Assembly: GCA_020091685.1 (NCBI GenBank)
Contig: CM034610.1
Span: 31,089,134-31,153,133 of the forward strand
Direction: 5' to 3'
DNA length: 64,000 nt
Source: Lutjanus erythropterus
Lineage: Eukaryota > Chordata > Actinopteri > Lutjaniformes > Lutjanidae
A program made the position numbers and the translations under genes. Numbering within the stretch: position 1 is the first letter of the stretch; each line of letters starts with the position of its first letter. Shown here piece after piece: positions 60,039-64,000 of the stretch. The notes beneath the pieces were generated by a model, which worked only from the letters and a program-made list of their open reading frames with translations, did no database searches and was not told the DNA's origin.

Positions 60039-63017
60039 GTACATCCAACCCCCCCACACTTTCTACAACACACTACACTACGAAGCAGCTGACAGACATG
60101 ATCTGTGATTGGTTTAAAGGAAAGCCACCTGTTTTTCTTAAAGGAATAGTTTGGATTATTTGAAGTAGGTTGTGTGAAGTACTTTTCCAGATAATACTTA
60201 CTGGTCAACATGCCCACAGGAGCAGCAGGAGTACAGTGTAGGAAGCAAAGCAATGAACTGTTGTGGACAGAGTTTTAGACACCTAAAAAAAAGAAATCTG
60301 TTAAAGTGTACGCTATATTTAGAATATTTTCACTGCTTTACCTTGCCGACAGGCAGACTTTTTATGCAGGAAACCAGTGTTATATAAGCCAAATATCGCT
60401 CTCTCAAAGCAACCAGACTTTTTTGGCAAAAATTGCAATTTTACCTCACCGATCACAGGAGTTGTTGGTCTATTGCTGCCTTGATCTGTTAGTTTGTTTG
60501 TGTTAATGTGTGACTTAGGTGAACCTGAACTGACCCTGTAAAACACAGAAATCACAGAATAACATAAACAAACTAACCGATTGAGGCTGCCGTAGACCAG
60601 TAACTCCTGTATCTGTACTTCTGCTTGAGTACCTCTGCCACTTAGTGGAGATAAGTCTTCACTGAGTGTATGACAAGGCCTTTTCTACTCTAGTCAACAT
60701 TAAAAAAATGGGAAATTGTTTTCAGATTATCTCACTTGAACACTTATTGCACAAATGGAAAGAAAGTATTTACCAAATAAAAATCAGGCAGAAACATGGA
60801 TACAGCTGTTGTTTCTGACACACTCATAAATGTCTGCCACGATCTGGAGATGAAATGTCAGAGTGAAATATTCATTTCAAAGACTAACTTCACTCAGGCC
60901 AGAAATTCTGCCTGCACTGCCATCTAGTGGCTGCTGCCCCTGCCACACGCTGTGCACTACAGCAGTTCACAATGTTCTAAATGCTACATCACAGTTTGGT
61001 GTGGACTCTAGATCACAGCAGACCACTCCCAGCTGTGATGACAGCTGTTGACAGAAGTGAATCAGCCTGTACAGCTCAGTGTGGAGTGTTGGGTTTGTTT
61101 TTTAACTCCAAGCCATGATATCAAGTCCAATGTGTAATAATGAGAAACAGTGACCTCTCTGCTGTCTGACTGTTGCTGTTGGTTGGAGCGAACAGCCCAG
61201 AGCCTCACCCATCTGCTTCAGTGTGTAAGATCATGCTGAAGGGTTGGGATTACAAAGAACGACTGGGATTGGACTGGACTGGTCTGACTGTTTCTGACTC
61301 TCTGGGCTGATATTTATCTGTCCTGCCCAGGTGCTCACTGGGCTCTGTTTACCTCACTGTGATTTCCATCTGGACATTAGCCAAAGTCCCAGTTTGTCTC
61401 ATTTAACAGATCACCCTACAAGGTGGCTTACAAAATTTTCATCATGTTTGAAAATGAGCGTCATGTCCCAGACGGGGTCAGGAACATGGGACAGCAATTA
61501 CACAGAGTGGCATGTCGACCTTGCATCAGCAGGGGGCCAACAAGGCTCCGTAATAACTCTGCAGACGTCGTCCTCTACATCCAGTCAGAGACAGGCCTGA
61601 GTTTTGAAGCATCAGCATCTAGCTCTGCATTACTGCTGCATTATGTTATTATAACAACAACATAAGAACATTTTGACACCTAATGCCAACTATTGTTTGT
61701 GACTTGATCAAGATTTATACTTGTCTTATCTGGGTGACACCAGCATAGAGAACATACTTGTTTTCGTCGCAGAAGTAATGATATAAATTCCAAGCAGACT
61801 TGTATGGAGTCATAGGAATGCCATAAAAAAGAATACATCTAGAAAAGAATAAGAACATAAATATGTAAAGATGAAGTGAAATGAATAAAATGATAAACAA
61901 GTAAAGAAAGTGTGAAAATATGAAGAGAAACAAGAGAATAAATGTGGAAACATAAAGAGAAATAAAATATGAAAGATAATTCTGAAGCATTTTCATTTAT
62001 TTTCTTGTTTATTTGTTGATTTACTCTGTATATATTTATTTCTAGATTTTTAAAACTATATTTTTATATTAACATTACTGTGCAGTAATTGACTGCTCAG
62101 CCTGGGCACTGAAAGCCTGCCCCACCCAGCTGATTGACAGCTTGGCTCTTCAGGAAACAGCAAACGCAATAGGGAAAATAATAAAAATAAATAAAAGACA
62201 TTATACTAAAAGAATACAAATAATTTTTAAAAATATATAGAAAAAATTTAGTGATTTATCTGTAATAAATAAATATTTTTATATATTTGGTACTCCCGGA
62301 TTTGTTTCAAAATAAGATTCAGACAGATGGTCTCTGTCTTGTTTAGATTTATAAATCACGAATGGTCGTATTCGTGTGCAGTAAAAATGTGTCAAGATCA
62401 GCCCATCGTTTTTCTCTTTATAACAGAAATACCTGTAGAAAACACAGCCAATGATTATCTCACAACTAAAGAGATCGTGGTTTATTATAACCCCTCTGTT
62501 TACCTCACTCAGCTCCAACCCACACATCAGACTATAGCACCTGAGCATATTTGCATGGAAGTTGCTGTTTCTTGAAAATACAGATTAGATCTTGAGCAAA
62601 GTTAGTCTCCTTGAAATCACCTCACGATTTGCATGACAACTGTGTTGCAAAGAACTGACATGAAGACTTCAGTAATTTTCCTTAATTTCACATGGATTAC
62701 TGTGTATGTGAGAAGAAGTAAGTCCAAGTGACTTCTCTGTATGAGTTTAGGAAGCTAAAACCTAACAGCCACTAGAAAACATCTGCAGAAAACTGTACTT
62801 GTGCAACAGAAACTGAGACAAATGGGATGCCATGGTTAGATCCTTGGTTGTAAAACACCTAGTTCCGTCAAACTCCATGGATACAAACACACCTCTGTGA
62901 TTATGGGTGTGATTTCCCACTAATAATGTGTACAGTTTACTTTGCATGTACAAAGTAACTGATAGGTCTACACGTTTCCCTGCTTCAGCTAACATATGAC
63001 TTTATTTATTCTTACAG
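60039..63017. other. jmjd1c intron; interspersed repeat at about 60130-60600
   Basis: 'aaaggaatagtttggattat' at about 60140 begins a repeat of a type common in percomorph introns, running to about 60600. The stretch 61790-62280 is strongly AT-rich. No exon or RNA gene seen. Confidence 0.6.
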
Positions 63018-63288
63018 AGTCATTATACGCGAGCCCAAGCCAACAGCCCCCGCCCCATCATGACCTCATCAGGCCCCAACCCAAAAGGTTCCCAGGGGAC
63101 GCTGGCCTCCCAGCAGCAGAGCCAATCACAGCAAAGCCAGCAACCAGCCAGCCAATCACACAACTCGCCCGGCGGCAGCGGGCGGGAGCAGAGAGAGCAG
63201 CGCAGCTCTCGCTCCTCCAGGAGGAAAGGATCGGATAGCAGTGTTCCAGAGGAGGACAAAGACAGGAGAGAAGAGATCACAGGCAGAG
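63018..63288 (+). CDS. jmjd1c: jmjd1c exon 7 equivalent (90 codons plus 1 nt, phase 0-1)
   Basis: Acceptor 'ttattcttacag' ends at 63017 and donor 'cagag|gtgagg' follows 63288. The peptide starts SHYTRAQANSPRPIMTSSGP, continues through a Gln/Ser-rich stretch (SQQQSQSQQSQQPASQSHNS) and a basic Arg/Ser segment (RSSRSSRRKGSDSSVPEEDK), and ends ...REEITGR. The anchors SHYTRAQANSPRP, RKGSDSS-PEE and the terminal split Gly (human ISRG|EN) match JMJD1C. The middle is low-complexity and diverges freely, as in the human protein, whose corresponding segment is also Gln-rich. This is disordered, Ser-rich and likely phosphorylated. The gene continues beyond the window. Confidence 0.94.
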
Positions 63289-64000
63289 GTGAGGACAGTT
63301 GTCAGCAAACACTCACTCAGATGTCACATCTAAGGTCTGTAGTCTGTAAGGCTGTAAGGCTGCAGTTTTAGTGAGTTCTGCAATCGGAACAATAATAAAA
63401 ACATTTACAATATTAGCCTCATGTCTATATTCATTGTGGTTCCTCAAAAAAAAACCCACAAACCTGTCTACATCAAAAAAGGAATAAGAAACTGTTTTTA
63501 TTCACTTTCTTCTGATTTTGTGTTTGTTTGTTTATTTACATACATAGAGCGTTTAAAAAGACACACACTATATAATAATAGCTAGGGAATGTGACACAGA
63601 ATTGCCCATGAACCCTCCAGGAGCTTGCAAAGTATCATTCTCCAGATAGCATATTAAAGTAAGTAATACCCTGTTGTGTGCTGTGAATTATACATGGTTT
63701 CGGTATATCAATAAAATTAAATAGTAAAATCTGAGACATAGTTTAGGGTGATACTTGGCAATATGTGTTCCAAAAGAATCCCTTTTTCCCAAAAGTAGAA
63801 AAATGAGAGTTTCCATAAGACAAGTAAAATAAATGTGAGAATTGACATAAGCACTAGCATAAGAAAAGAAAAAACATGTTAGTAGACTCTGTAGACTTGT
63901 ATGACCAAACAAAGTATTGTTTGGATCCAGCTTATATAGGCAGTCCATATGTGAAATATTTACAAATATTTAAAATATTTATTAGAAGAACTGACTTCAG
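63289..64000. other. Start of next jmjd1c intron
   Basis: Begins with the donor GTGAGG. AT-rich; nothing recognised to the window end. Confidence 0.7.

Larger units (their letters stand above)
4877..63288 (+). other. jmjd1c: jmjd1c (KDM3C) gene, 5'-proximal part, seven exons in window
   Basis: This is the span of the recognisable host gene. JMJD1C belongs to the KDM3 family of nuclear JmjC-domain proteins, described as H3K9 demethylases or demethylase-like coactivators. The window encodes only the N-terminal region. Seven exons total 1009 nt, or 336 codons plus one base, and every junction is phase-compatible (0/0, 0/0, 1/1, 0/0, 0/0, 0/0, then phase 1 out). KDM3A and KDM3B are excluded: the blocks 'VYVEFDDQEWEKREWVKVYE', 'GPYSLNGYRVRVYRQDSATQ' and 'MTFLDDVVHSLLKGENIGIT' match JMJD1C as I know it, whereas KDM3B differs strongly here. 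Exon 1 (start codon), the C-terminal zinc finger and the JmjC domain are outside the window. Introns of 38.5 kb and 15.1 kb separate the first three exons seen. Which teleost paralogue this is cannot be told from the window. Confidence 0.95.

Noticed and set aside
1..64000. CRISPR arrays, operons, phage or retroviral genes
   Set aside because: The tandem arrays are micro- and minisatellites without spacers, and no gag/pol/env-like or prokaryotic gene pattern is visible on either strand.

Overview
This is vertebrate nuclear DNA, almost certainly from a ray-finned (percomorph-type) teleost. The evidence is a single spliced gene with very long introns, many (CA)n/(TG)n microsatellites, and dispersed repeats typical of percomorph genomes: hAT-like MITEs with 'agggctgcaac' ends, the 'ggttagcttagcttgacac' repeat, and tRNA-headed SINEs. 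No bacterial, organellar or viral gene is visible.

The one host gene is jmjd1c (KDM3C, JmjC-domain lysine demethylase family) on the + strand. Seven exons are visible: 4877-5083, 43579-43692, 58828-58933, 59136-59260, 59418-59561, a candidate 42-nt microexon at 59997-60038, and 63018-63288. Their splice phases agree throughout. Together they encode about 336 residues of the N-terminal part, roughly human residues 57 to the low 300s. The first coding exon lies upstream of the window. The zinc finger and the catalytic JmjC domain lie downstream.

The introns make up more than 98 percent of the window. The 38.5-kb intron 5084-43578 holds a CpG-enriched, CT-rich block at about 32590-33023 that ends in a splice donor. 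I read it as a candidate alternative promoter and noncoding first exon. The exon it would join contains no ATG, and the first substantial in-frame ATG would be the Met at the end of exon 58828-58933. That matches my recollection of where the short human JMJD1C isoform starts.

The rest of the introns is mobile DNA. At 6924-8885 an AT-rich MITE is interrupted by a 1530-bp hAT-type element (6986-8515). That element carries a TTF-type zinc-finger first exon on the minus strand and promoter motifs resembling ZNF143 sites. There are also three decayed BED-finger hAT relics, a fragment of a superfamily-2 helicase (56266-56439), an 833-bp element with about 35-bp terminal inverted repeats (31606-32438), at least three SINEs, about a dozen copies or fragments of one MITE family, two degenerate minisatellites and many dinucleotide arrays. 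Most open reading frames in the window are translated microsatellites or repeats and are not listed as genes.
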